NCBI RefSeq assembly: GCF_001517405.1
Contig: NZ_LN907828.1
Coordinates: 372,001-436,000, forward strand
Origin: Duffyella gerundensis
Lineage (GTDB): Bacteria; Pseudomonadota; Gammaproteobacteria; Enterobacterales; Enterobacteriaceae
Direction: 5' to 3'
DNA length: 64,000 nucleotides
This document shows positions 25,519 to 33,294 of this stretch, one piece after another (positions within the stretch are counted from its first letter, which is position 1; each line of letters starts with the position of its first letter). The notes beneath the pieces are model-generated. The model saw only the letters and a program-made list of their open reading frames with translations. It was not told where the DNA came from and ran no database searches. Made by a program: the position numbers and the translations under genes.

Positions 25519-25553
25519 AAAAAACAGCGTGCCTGAGGCTACGCTGTTTTTTT
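25519..25553 (-). terminator. Rho-independent terminator of the DUF1471 gene
   Basis: AAAACAGCGT / ACGCTGTTTT forms a perfect 10-bp stem with a loop of about 10 nt; the T-run on the minus strand follows the stop at 25564. A- and T-runs on both sides would also allow use from the plus strand. Confidence 0.85.
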
Positions 25554-25563
25554 AAAGAGGATG

Positions 25564-25773
25564 TTATTTAGTCAGCGTGGCAGTCATGTAAACGCCATTC
25601 TGAAAATAGGCGCTGGTCACTTTGTAGCTGGCGCCCATTTCCTGTGCCTGCGCAGCAATTTTCGCTTCTGCATCGTCAAGCGTAGGGGCAGTAACACTCA
25701 GTGAAGCAGCAAAGGTGCTGGCTGATGCGAAAGAAAGTACGATAACTGCTGCAATTTTTTTGATGTTTTTCAT
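25564..25773 (-). CDS. YdgH/BhsA/McbA-like (DUF1471) periplasmic protein
   Basis: The 69-residue precursor has a clear signal peptide cleaved after 'SASTFA' (about residue 22) and a short DUF1471 domain with 'LDDAEAKIAAQAQEMGASYK' and 'YFQNGVYMTATLTK'. Family members such as BhsA, McbA and YhcN are small outer-envelope or periplasmic proteins linked to biofilm formation and stress tolerance. The gene stands alone and ends at a terminator. Confidence 0.92.
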   Translation of the reverse strand: MKNIKKIAAVIVLSFASASTFAASLSVTAPTLDDAEAKIAAQAQEMGASYKVTSAYFQNGVYMTATLTK

Positions 25774-26428
25774 GATGAATTCCCAAGGTTATTTTTTAAT
25801 TTTGAGGCTGTTGTGCCTCGATGGAAACTATCATAGGCGCGATGCCTGACGCTTGAAAGGCCATTATCTTGCTCAAGTCTTTCAAATAAATTGATGTTTA
25901 TTTCCGTAGCAGAATATGAAGCGCTGTCGGTAGCACTGCCGCCAGAAAGGGGGTTAATCAAAGGCTATCCTGGGTCTCACGTGGTCTCGCTTTGAGCAGA
26001 GGGATAGTAATCATGCAGCGGTGAACAAATGGAGCCTGGCGCCGGGATAGCGAATCTCTTCTCTCTGTTAGGTTTGGCCCAGTAATCAGTAGCCAGAGAA
26101 AAGTGCGGTAAACGAGGAAGAATATTCAACCCGACTAGCCATGCGCAACGGCGTTGTATTTGGCTGAAATTTGATTTTGAGGGCGCGTGATTATACAGCA
26201 GCGTACGTGTAGAAATGGGATTTTGATCACGTTATGAATGCAACGCGCTGCAACAAAAAGCAGAAAGCGATCTGGCTCAGGAAGTTGCATTGTTGACGCA
26301 TCCTTATTAGGGACAACGTTGTTTTTGATATATATTCATCAACCCAAAATTCTCTTACCAGGGCGAATAACTCAGGTCAATTGCCGACCTTTGCGGTTCA
26401 TCACATGCTCAATACTTACAGGTGGCAT
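25774..26428. other. Intergenic region with no convincing gene
   Basis: This 655-bp stretch, by eye more AT-rich than its surroundings, lies between the divergent DUF1471 and TsgA-type genes. Short frames exist, but none has both a ribosome site and recognisable content. It must contain the promoters of both neighbours; I see no repeat or hairpin that stands out. Confidence 0.45.
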
Positions 26429-27631
26429 ATGTTTAAAAGAATTAACCCGGTGCTGATTATATGCTTTCTCTGCTATGGCTTTACCGGGGCAACCGTCATC
26501 GTGACGGGCGTTGTGCTCGGTGACCTGGCAAAATACTTTGGCCTGCCTGCGGCTGAAATGGGAATGATATTCACCTGGCTGAACAGCGGTATCCTGCTGG
26601 CCACCACGGCCAATATTTTCCTGCTCAAAAAGACCGGCGCGAAGAAACAGTTCATTTTTATGGGCGTGCTGCTGCTGCTGGCACTCTGGTTGCTGTTTGC
26701 CGATCACGATCTGACGCGTTTCTCTTTTGGCATGCTATTGCTGGGCGTCAGCAGCGGCATCACCATGTCGGTGGGCACCTCGCTGATTGCCAATATGTAC
26801 GAAGGGCGTATGCGTGCGTCGCGACTGTTGTTGACCGACTCGTTCTTCAGCATGGCCGGTACGTTGTTTCCGATGCTGGCGGGCTATATTCTGGTACGCA
26901 ACCAGCCGTGGCAGTGGATTTATGCGGCCATTATCGCCATGGGCGTGGTCATTATTCTGCTGTCGCTGGTGGCTAATTTTGCAGCCGCGGTGAAAAAACC
27001 TGCGGTGGCAGCAGCAGCGACTACCGGCGTGACCCGCGGCGAAAAATGGGGGCCGGGCGTTTACCTGATCTCCACCGCGGCATTTGCCTATATTCTCGGC
27101 CAGCTTGGCCTGATGGCATGGATTCCGCAGTCGGTGATGGAGCGCTTTAATGTGACGATTGCCGATGCCGGTGCCACCGTAGGACATTTCTGGACTGCCT
27201 ATATGGTCGGCATGTGGTGCTTTAGCGTGATCCTGAAATACCTGCGCCCGATTGTGGTGCTGATCCCGCAGACTGCGCTGAGCAGCCTGCTGATCTATCT
27301 TTCCATCACCTCGGACAATTTTGAAGTCGCCAACTATGCGCTGATCGCCGCTGGCTTTATCTCCAGTGGTATCTACACCACGCTGATCACGCTAGGTACC
27401 TTGCAGGTGCGTTCCGCTTCACCGAGCCTGGTAAACTTCATTCTGACCTGCGGCACGGTAGGCACCATGCTGACCTTCGTGGTGACCGGTCCGATGGTCG
27501 GTTCCATCGGCGTGGAAAAAACGTTGTGGTTCCTGAATGGTCTGTATGCCTATGTTTTTGTTATCAGCGCGCTGACCACGCTGTTGAAAAGCAAAACACC
27601 TGCGGTGCAGGGCAGCAGCATCGGGCACTGA
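26429..27631 (+). CDS. tsgA: MFS transporter, TsgA family
   Basis: The 400-residue, twelve-segment protein aligns by memory with TsgA throughout: 'FLCYGFTGATVIVTGVVLGD', 'SSGITMSVGTSLIANMYEGR', 'LLLTDSFFSMAGTLFPM', 'LVNFILTCGTVGTMLTFVVT'. TsgA is a poorly characterised enterobacterial inner-membrane MFS protein (393 residues). Sequence divergence from E. coli suggests this is a paralogue and not the chromosomal copy. I chose the ATG at 26429, preceded by AGGTGG; the upstream in-frame codon adds 16 unlikely residues. Confidence 0.88.
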   Translation: MFKRINPVLIICFLCYGFTGATVIVTGVVLGDLAKYFGLPAAEMGMIFTWLNSGILLATTANIFLLKKTGAKKQFIFMGVLLLLALWLLFADHDLTRFSFGMLLLGVSSGITMSVGTSLIANMYEGRMRASRLLLTDSFFSMAGTLFPMLAGYILVRNQPWQWIYAAIIAMGVVIILLSLVANFAAAVKKPAVAAAATTGVTRGEKWGPGVYLISTAAFAYILGQLGLMAWIPQSVMERFNVTIADAGATVGHFWTAYMVGMWCFSVILKYLRPIVVLIPQTALSSLLIYLSITSDNFEVANYALIAAGFISSGIYTTLITLGTLQVRSASPSLVNFILTCGTVGTMLTFVVTGPMVGSIGVEKTLWFLNGLYAYVFVISALTTLLKSKTPAVQGSSIGH

Positions 27632-27659
27632 TTTCTGCCTGAACACGTTGCGCATTGGA

Positions 27660-27686
27660 AGCCCTCGCTGAGCGAGGGCTTTTTTT
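27660..27686 (+). terminator. Rho-independent terminator of tsgA
   Basis: GCCCTCGCT-GAG-CGAGGGC plus seven T residues follows the tsgA-type stop by about 30 bp and separates it from the thiamine operon leader. Confidence 0.9.
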
Positions 27687-27749
27687 ATTGCAGCAGAATT
27701 TTCCTACAGGGCTTGACGTCAACCCGCCGCGTAACCTACAAATAGAGCC

Positions 27750-27850
27750 GTCAGGGGAGTCTCGCCAAAGAGACTGAGAGGCTACTAGCGAGCGATTCGC
27801 GGCGTAGCGACCCTTAGAACCTGACCCAGTTGATACTGGCGTAGGAAGAC
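27750..27850 (+). ncRNA. TPP riboswitch (thi box)
   Basis: The region has the conserved TPP aptamer parts in order: GGGGAGTCTC, the pyrimidine-sensing CTGAGAGGC (27774-27782), ACCCTTAGAACCTGA and the closing TACTGGCGTAGGAAG. It lies 150 bp upstream of thiO. TPP binding should lower expression of the whole thiOSGF-thiZXY operon. Downstream, a perfect GCCGCTG/CAGCGGC hairpin (27853-27874) and a second copy of CTGAGAGGC (27942-27950) with a complementary TCTCAG (27931-27936) may form the expression platform. Confidence 0.94.
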
Positions 27851-28001
27851 GGGCCGCTGATGCTTTTCAGCGGCTTGCCGCAAGGGCTGTATTCATCCGT
27901 CCGCGCATTTTCCCCTTCTTGTATCACGGGTCTCAGTTACGCTGAGAGGCCAAAGTGACGCTGTTTTTTACTTCCCTATTTTTCTTGTTGGACAAGCCGC
28001 A

Positions 28002-28934
28002 ATGAGCCGGTGGTCAGTGCTGGGCAGCGGCGTTGCCGGACTGTGCGTGGCCACATTGCTGGCAGAGCAGGGCGAATCGGTTGAGATTATTACCGATGAG
28101 ACACGGCTTGCGGCATCGCACTGGGCGGGCGGCATGCTGGCGCCCTGGTGTGAAGGCGAAAGCGCGCCTGCGCAGGTGACCGAATGGGGCCAGCGCGCGG
28201 CGGGCTGGTGGGCTCAGCGGGTCAGCGGCGTTACGCATCATGGCACGTTGGTGCTCGCTGCTCCGCGCGATCGCCAGGAGCTTATCCGTTTCGCCGATAT
28301 GACGCAGGCTCATCAGTGGGTGGAACCGGCCACGCTGGAACCGCAGCTGGAAAATCGTTTTGCCCGCGGCTTGTTTTTTGCTGATGAAGCGCACCTCGAT
28401 CCGCGGCAGGCGATGCAACAGCTGCGTGAAACCCTGACGCAGCGCGGCGTAGATTTTCACCGCGGGCAGCCGGTTGGCAAGGTCATCGACTGCCGGGGCA
28501 TTCACGCCGCGCAAGCCTTGCTCTCGCTGCGTGCCGTACGCGGTGAAATGTTGATCCTGCAGAGCCGCGACGTGCAATTTACCCGGCCAATCCGCCTGTT
28601 ACATCCCCGTTTCCCCTGTTATCTGGTGCCGCGTGACGAGGGCCGTTTCATGCTCGGCGCAACCATGGTCGAAAGCCACGACAGCAGCCCGATCAGCGCT
28701 CGCGCCATGATGGAATTGCTCAGCGCCGCCTGGACGATTCACCCAGCGCTGGCCGAAGCGCGCGTGCTGGAAAGCGGCACAGGTCTGCGTCCCGCCTTCA
28801 GCAATAACGTGCCTGAAATTCATTATCAGGACGGCAGGTTCTATCTCAACGGCATGTATCGTCACGGCTTTTTGCTGGCGCCAGTCATGGCCGAAAAACT
28901 GATGCAACAACTGAAACAGGAGTCGCATTCATGA
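28002..28934 (+). CDS. thiO: Glycine oxidase ThiO
   Basis: The 310-residue FAD enzyme starts 'MSRWSVLGSGVAGLCVATLL' with the Rossmann GxGxxG and has the DAAO-type C-terminus 'GLRPAFSNNVPEI...GMYRHGFLLAP'. ThiO oxidises glycine to iminoglyoxylate (dehydroglycine), the glycine-derived precursor of the thiazole ring; it replaces the radical enzyme ThiH of E. coli and needs oxygen. First gene of the riboswitch-controlled operon. Its stop overlaps the thiS ATG by 4 bp. Confidence 0.95.
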   Translation: MSRWSVLGSGVAGLCVATLLAEQGESVEIITDETRLAASHWAGGMLAPWCEGESAPAQVTEWGQRAAGWWAQRVSGVTHHGTLVLAAPRDRQELIRFADMTQAHQWVEPATLEPQLENRFARGLFFADEAHLDPRQAMQQLRETLTQRGVDFHRGQPVGKVIDCRGIHAAQALLSLRAVRGEMLILQSRDVQFTRPIRLLHPRFPCYLVPRDEGRFMLGATMVESHDSSPISARAMMELLSAAWTIHPALAEARVLESGTGLRPAFSNNVPEIHYQDGRFYLNGMYRHGFLLAPVMAEKLMQQLKQESHS

Positions 28935-29131
28935 TCACCCTCATCCTCAATGGGCGCACCATCACCACCCGCAGCAGCACGCTGGCGGCACTGTTGCACG
29001 AACAGCAGCTCGATCCCGCCTGCGTGGCCAGCGCGATTGACGGCGAGTTTGTGCCGCGCACGCATTATGAAACGCAGCCACTTGGCGACGGCATGCGGCT
29101 GGAAGTGCTGTCGCCGATGCAGGGAGGCTGA
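28931..29131 (+). CDS. thiS: Sulfur carrier protein ThiS
   Basis: The 66-residue ubiquitin-like protein ends in 'SPMQGG'; the terminal Gly-Gly is adenylated by ThiF and converted to a thiocarboxylate that delivers sulfur to ThiG. Length matches E. coli ThiS (66). It overlaps thiO by 4 bp, and its last codons contain the GGAGG ribosome site of thiG. Confidence 0.95.
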   Translation: MITLILNGRTITTRSSTLAALLHEQQLDPACVASAIDGEFVPRTHYETQPLGDGMRLEVLSPMQGG

Positions 29132-29134
29132 ACC

Positions 29135-29893
29135 ATGTTCTATGACTTTACGCCGCAGTCACGCTTCCTGATCGGCACCGCCGGTTATCCTTCACCCGAC
29201 GTGCTCCAGCAGGCCATTACCGCCGCAGAAAGCGACATAATCACCGTCAGCCTGCGCCGTGAAGGCAGCGAAGGCGCAGCATTCCGCGATCTGCTGACGC
29301 AGCTCAATAAGCGCGTGCTGCCCAATACCGCAGGCTGCCATACGGTGAAAGAAGCGGTAACCACCGCACACATGGCGCGCGAGCTGTTTAACACGCGTTG
29401 GATCAAGCTGGAGGTAATCGGCCATGCCGACACGCTGCAGCCCGATCCTTTTGCGCTGGTTGAAGCCGCTCGCATTCTCTGTGCCGAGGGCTTTCAGGTG
29501 TTTCCCTATACCACTGAGGATCTGATCGTCGGCGACAAGCTGATTGAGGCGGGTTGTGAGCTGCTGATGCCCTGGGGGGCACCGATTGGCTCAGGGCAGG
29601 GATTGCGTAATCCGCACGGACTGCGCGCCATGCGCGCGTGGTTCAAAGGCATTCCACTGATCGTGGATGCGGGCATCGGCGCGCCAAGCCAGGCCGCGCA
29701 GGCGATGGAGATGGGCTTTGATGGCATTCTGCTTAATACCGCGGTAGCGAAAGCACGAGATCCGGTAAGGATGGCCGCGGCGTTTGCCGCCGCTATTCGC
29801 GCCGGAGAACAGGCTTACGCCGCAGGATTAATGGAGCAGCGCGACATGGCCGCGGCCTCCACGCCGATCTTTGGCCTGGCCGAGTTCAGTTAA
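29135..29893 (+). CDS. thiG: Thiazole synthase ThiG
   Basis: The 252-residue TIM barrel carries the expected motifs: 'NTAGCHTVKEAVTTAHMARE', the Schiff-base lysine at about residue 91 in 'WIKLEVIG', 'LMPWGAPIGSGQGLRNP' and 'IVDAGIGAPSQAAQAMEMG'. It condenses deoxyxylulose phosphate, dehydroglycine and ThiS-thiocarboxylate into the thiazole phosphate. Coding starts 3 bp after thiS. The order thiO-S-G-F matches the cluster described on large Pantoea plasmids. Confidence 0.97.
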   Translation: MFYDFTPQSRFLIGTAGYPSPDVLQQAITAAESDIITVSLRREGSEGAAFRDLLTQLNKRVLPNTAGCHTVKEAVTTAHMARELFNTRWIKLEVIGHADTLQPDPFALVEAARILCAEGFQVFPYTTEDLIVGDKLIEAGCELLMPWGAPIGSGQGLRNPHGLRAMRAWFKGIPLIVDAGIGAPSQAAQAMEMGFDGILLNTAVAKARDPVRMAAAFAAAIRAGEQAYAAGLMEQRDMAAASTPIFGLAEFS

Positions 29894-29906
29894 CAAGCGA
29901 GGAAAA

Positions 29907-30869
29907 ATGGATCGTTATCAACGTCAAACCATGCTGCCGGAAGTCGGCGACGTGGGGCAGCAACGTCTGGCGCAGGCGCGTGTCGCGGTAATCGGCGCCG
30001 GTGGACTGAGCGCCACGCTGCTGCCTCTGCTGGCAGGCGCGGGCGTCGGCACACTGCATATTTACGATGGCGATCGGGTGGCGCTGCACAATCTGCATCG
30101 TCAAACGCTGTTCGGCATGCAGGATATCGGCGCGCTAAAGGTTCACTGTGCACAGCAGGCGCTGGCGCGGCTTAACCCCGATTGCCGGGTTGAGGCGCAT
30201 ACTGCGATGCTCACCGCCAGCGGCGTAGATCGCGCGCTTGAGCAGGTTGATTTGGTGATCGACGCCGCCGACAACTTTGCCACAACTTGGCTACTGTCGG
30301 ATGCCTGCCAGCGCCTTGCGCTGCCGCTGATCAGCGCCTCAGTGCTGGGCCGTCAGGGTTATGTTGGCGGCTTTTGCGGCGGCGCGCCTGGCTATCGCGC
30401 GCTGTTTCCTCAGCTGCCGAGCACGGCGGCAAACTGTAATACCGCAGGCGTGATGGGACCCGCGGTCGCCGCGCTGGGCGCGATTCAGGCGCAGATGGCG
30501 TTGAGCGTGCTGCTGGCGCATCAGCCTTCGCCGCTGGGTAGCGTGACCCAATGCGACTTTAGCCGCTGGCACTTTAATAGCTTCCGCTTTGATGGCGCAG
30601 AAGAGCCTGTCAATCTTCTTCCTTTCATCGATCGTCAGCTGCTGTGCGACGATGATTGTGTGGTCGATCTGCGCAGCAGCAGCGAAGCACCGCACAGCGT
30701 TAGCGCGCATGCCCAGCGCATCCCACCTGCGGATATAGCTGGCTGGCAACCGCCAGCCGATCGGCGCATCGTGCTGGTCTGCGCCAGCGGTTTGCGTGCA
30801 GGACAGGCGGCGCAACAGCTACAGCAGCGTGGTCTCTTCCGACTCGCGCTGCTGGCGGCGAATTACTGA
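29907..30869 (+). CDS. thiF: ThiF adenylyltransferase with C-terminal rhodanese domain
   Basis: The 320-residue protein is longer than E. coli ThiF (251). Residues 1-235 are the E1-like adenylating domain ('YQRQTMLPEVGDVGQQRL', 'VIGAGGLSATLLPLL'), with the catalytic Cys at residue 177 in 'NCNTAGVMGP'. Residues about 250-320 resemble a rhodanese domain with 'IVLVCASGLRAGQAAQQL', active Cys at about 292. The CxxC pairs that bind zinc in E. coli ThiF are absent ('GYRALFP' replaces CYRC). The fusion could supply persulfide directly to ThiS. GAGGAA precedes the ATG at 29907. Confidence 0.92.
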   Translation: MDRYQRQTMLPEVGDVGQQRLAQARVAVIGAGGLSATLLPLLAGAGVGTLHIYDGDRVALHNLHRQTLFGMQDIGALKVHCAQQALARLNPDCRVEAHTAMLTASGVDRALEQVDLVIDAADNFATTWLLSDACQRLALPLISASVLGRQGYVGGFCGGAPGYRALFPQLPSTAANCNTAGVMGPAVAALGAIQAQMALSVLLAHQPSPLGSVTQCDFSRWHFNSFRFDGAEEPVNLLPFIDRQLLCDDDCVVDLRSSSEAPHSVSAHAQRIPPADIAGWQPPADRRIVLVCASGLRAGQAAQQLQQRGLFRLALLAANY

Positions 30870-30870
30870 G

Positions 30871-31614
30871 ATGCGCAATCCAGTCGTTTCCGCACCGGCC
30901 ATTACGGTGAATGCGCTGTCGTTTAGCTGGGGCAACCAGCCGGTCTGTCAGCAGCTCTCGTTATCGTTGCGCGGTGGCAAAACCACCGCGCTGCTGGGCC
31001 GCAGCGGCAGTGGTAAAAGCACGCTGCTGAGATTGATCGCCGGCCTGCTACTGCCCGCGGCCGGTGACGTGACGAGCAGCGATGGCTTGCCGCTGCCCGG
31101 CAGGATCAGCTGGATGGGACAACAGGATTTACTCTATCCCTGGCTTACCGCACGAGAAAACGTGATGCTTGCGGCCCGTCTCAACGGAGAAAAAGCAGAC
31201 GGTGGCCGGGCCGATGAGCTGTTGGAACAGGTTGGTCTGGGCGGACTGGCCGAGGCAAAACCCGCTGCGCTGTCGGGCGGCATGCGGCAACGGGTAGCAC
31301 TGGCGCGCACTCTCTATCCACAGCGTCCGGTGGTGTTAATGGACGAGCCTTTTGCCACGCTCGATGTGCTAACCAAGCTCAGCCTGCAAACGCTTACCGC
31401 CAACCTGCTCAGGGATAAAACCGTACTGCTGGTCACCCACGATCCGCTGGAGGCGTGCCGTATGGCGGATGATATTGGCGTGCTCACCGGCAATCCGCTG
31501 CGCTACGAACCTTTTGGTGCGCCAGAGGCCGCGCCGCCGCGCGAGGTCAGTGATGCGGGCGTGCTGCATCAGCAGGGCAGGCTGTTCAGCCGGTTAAGCC
31601 GCGATGAGAGATAA
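30871..31614 (+). CDS. thiZ: ABC transporter ATPase, ThiZ-like
   Basis: The 247-residue ATPase has Walker A 'GRSGSGKSTLLRL', signature 'LSGGMRQRVALART' and Walker B 'VVLMDEPFATLD', of the nitrate/taurine/thiamine-precursor subclass. It follows thiF by 1 bp and is followed by a permease and an NMT1-type binding protein, so it should energise uptake of a thiamine pyrimidine precursor (ThiXYZ type). Start chosen at 30871; the longer frame overlaps thiF by 74 bp without support. Confidence 0.9.
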   Translation: MRNPVVSAPAITVNALSFSWGNQPVCQQLSLSLRGGKTTALLGRSGSGKSTLLRLIAGLLLPAAGDVTSSDGLPLPGRISWMGQQDLLYPWLTARENVMLAARLNGEKADGGRADELLEQVGLGGLAEAKPAALSGGMRQRVALARTLYPQRPVVLMDEPFATLDVLTKLSLQTLTANLLRDKTVLLVTHDPLEACRMADDIGVLTGNPLRYEPFGAPEAAPPREVSDAGVLHQQGRLFSRLSRDER

Positions 31615-32338
31615 ATTTTACAGCCTGCTCTGGCTGCTGGTGGTGATTGGCTGCGCCTGGCAGGCTGCCCGCGCGGCTGGCGTTCCGACGTTTCTGCTGC
31701 CTGCGCCGCAGGCGGTGCTGGTCGCGCTGGTGCAGCATCGGGCGCTGCTGGCACATCATCTGTTTTATACGCTGACTGAAATTCTGCTGGCCCTGTTGGT
31801 GGGCATCGGCAGCGGCACGCTGGCGGCCATTGCGATGGCCAGCAGTCAGCGTCTGCGGCGGCTGCTTTTTCCGCTCATTACCGCCAGCCAGGCGATTCCG
31901 ATCTTTGCCCTCGCGCCGCTGCTGGTGCTGTGGCTTGGCTACGGCATCGCTTCCAAGGTCGCGGTGGCAGCGCTGATCCTGTTTTTTCCACTTTGCTTGT
32001 CGCTGTTCGAAGGATTGTGTCGTACGCCGCCGGGCTGGCTGGAGCTGGCGCAAACCCTGTCGCCATCACGGTTTTACCGTTTCCGCCATCTCTACTGGCC
32101 CGCCGCACTGCCCGGTTTTTTTACCGGGCTGCACATGGCGATGATACTCGCGCCGATTGGCGTAGTAATGGGGGAATGGGTCGGCGCCAGCGAAGGATTG
32201 GGCTATTTGATGATGCAGTCCAATGCGCGGCTGGAAACGGCGTTGAGCTTTGCTGCGCTAACCCTGCTGTTAATGATCACACTGTTGCTCTCAGCTATTG
32301 TGACGCTGTTGCGGCGTAAATATCTCTGGCAATCCTGA
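31604..32338 (+). CDS. thiX: ABC transporter permease, ThiX-like
   Basis: The 244-residue permease has about six membrane segments and an EAA-like loop ('PPGWLELAQTLSPSRFYRFR'), in the SsuC/TauC-type permease family used by ThiXYZ importers. It overlaps thiZ by 11 bp and precedes the binding-protein gene. With them it would import a pyrimidine such as HMP or its formylamino precursor into the cytoplasm. Assignment of substrate is from operon context and riboswitch control. Confidence 0.88.
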   Translation: MRDKFYSLLWLLVVIGCAWQAARAAGVPTFLLPAPQAVLVALVQHRALLAHHLFYTLTEILLALLVGIGSGTLAAIAMASSQRLRRLLFPLITASQAIPIFALAPLLVLWLGYGIASKVAVAALILFFPLCLSLFEGLCRTPPGWLELAQTLSPSRFYRFRHLYWPAALPGFFTGLHMAMILAPIGVVMGEWVGASEGLGYLMMQSNARLETALSFAALTLLLMITLLLSAIVTLLRRKYLWQS

Positions 32339-32348
32339 GGATGTCACC

Positions 32349-33287
32349 TTGAAAACTATGCGCTTTTTTGCCGTTGCTCTGCTGTTGGGTTGTTCGCTGT
32401 CGGTGAGTGCCGCAGAACGCGTGCGCCTCTTGCTCGACTGGTTTGTTAATCCCAACCACGCCGCCATTTTTGCCGCCAGGCAAAGCGGGGCTTTTGCGCG
32501 CGAAGGGCTGGATGTTGAGATGATTGCGCCAGCGGATTCCGCCGCCGTGCCGCTGTTGTTGGCGGCGGGCCAGGCAGATCTGGCGCTGAGCTATCAGCCG
32601 CAGCTCTATACGCTGGTGGAGAAAGCGGTGCCGGTCATCAGGGTTGGCACGCTGATTAATCAGCCGTTAAACACCCTGACCACGCTGGACAGCCATATTC
32701 ATTCGCTGAGCGACTTCGCCGGTAAAACGCTGGGCTACGCCATTCCGGGTTTTGAGGATGTAACCGTTCGCACCATGCTCACCTCGGCAGGCGTCAACCC
32801 CGATTCCGTGAAGCTGGTTAACCTGAATATGTCTGCCGTGAGCGCATTGCTGAGCAAGCGCATCGATGGCGCAATGACCATTTATCGCAACTATGAGCAG
32901 CTGGAATTGCAGGATAAAGGTGTCACGCCGATAACGTTCAAGCCCGAGGAACACGGCGTACCCGCGTGGGATGAGCTGATTATTTTAGCGAATCAAAAAA
33001 CCGCGGCCAGTGACAAACGCATTCCTGCATTTTTGCGAGGGTTAAATGCCGGTGTCGCCTGGTTACGCGCGCATCCGCAGCAGGTATGGTTCGCCTTTAT
33101 CAAAGCCTATCCTGAGCTAAACACGCCGTTAAACCATCAGGCGTGGCTGGCGACATTACCTTATTTTGCCAGCGATGCGGGCGCGTTTGATGCCACACGT
33201 TATCAACGCTTTGCCGATTACATGCTGGCCAACAAGCTGATCACGCAGGTGGCGCCGCTTTCCCGATATTCACTCGCGGCGCCGTAA
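32349..33287 (+). CDS. thiY: NMT1/THI5-like substrate-binding protein, ThiY-like
   Basis: The 312-residue precursor has a signal peptide ending about 'SVSAAE' and the NMT1/THI5 core: 'VRLLLDWFVNPNHAAIFAAR', 'QADLALSYQPQLY', 'GYAIPGFED'. ThiY-type proteins bind N-formyl-aminomethyl-pyrimidine or HMP in the periplasm and deliver it to ThiX. An LLGC sequence within the signal could be a lipobox, but the AxA-type site after it fits ordinary secretion better. Last gene of the riboswitch operon; it converges on an MFS gene 7 bp away. Confidence 0.9.
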   Translation: MKTMRFFAVALLLGCSLSVSAAERVRLLLDWFVNPNHAAIFAARQSGAFAREGLDVEMIAPADSAAVPLLLAAGQADLALSYQPQLYTLVEKAVPVIRVGTLINQPLNTLTTLDSHIHSLSDFAGKTLGYAIPGFEDVTVRTMLTSAGVNPDSVKLVNLNMSAVSALLSKRIDGAMTIYRNYEQLELQDKGVTPITFKPEEHGVPAWDELIILANQKTAASDKRIPAFLRGLNAGVAWLRAHPQQVWFAFIKAYPELNTPLNHQAWLATLPYFASDAGAFDATRYQRFADYMLANKLITQVAPLSRYSLAAP

Positions 33288-33294
33288 CATCGGG

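Noticed and set aside
28014..28577. 187-residue minus-strand frame across thiO
   Set aside because: Shadow of the GC-rich thiO gene, whose protein is clearly recognisable on the plus strand.
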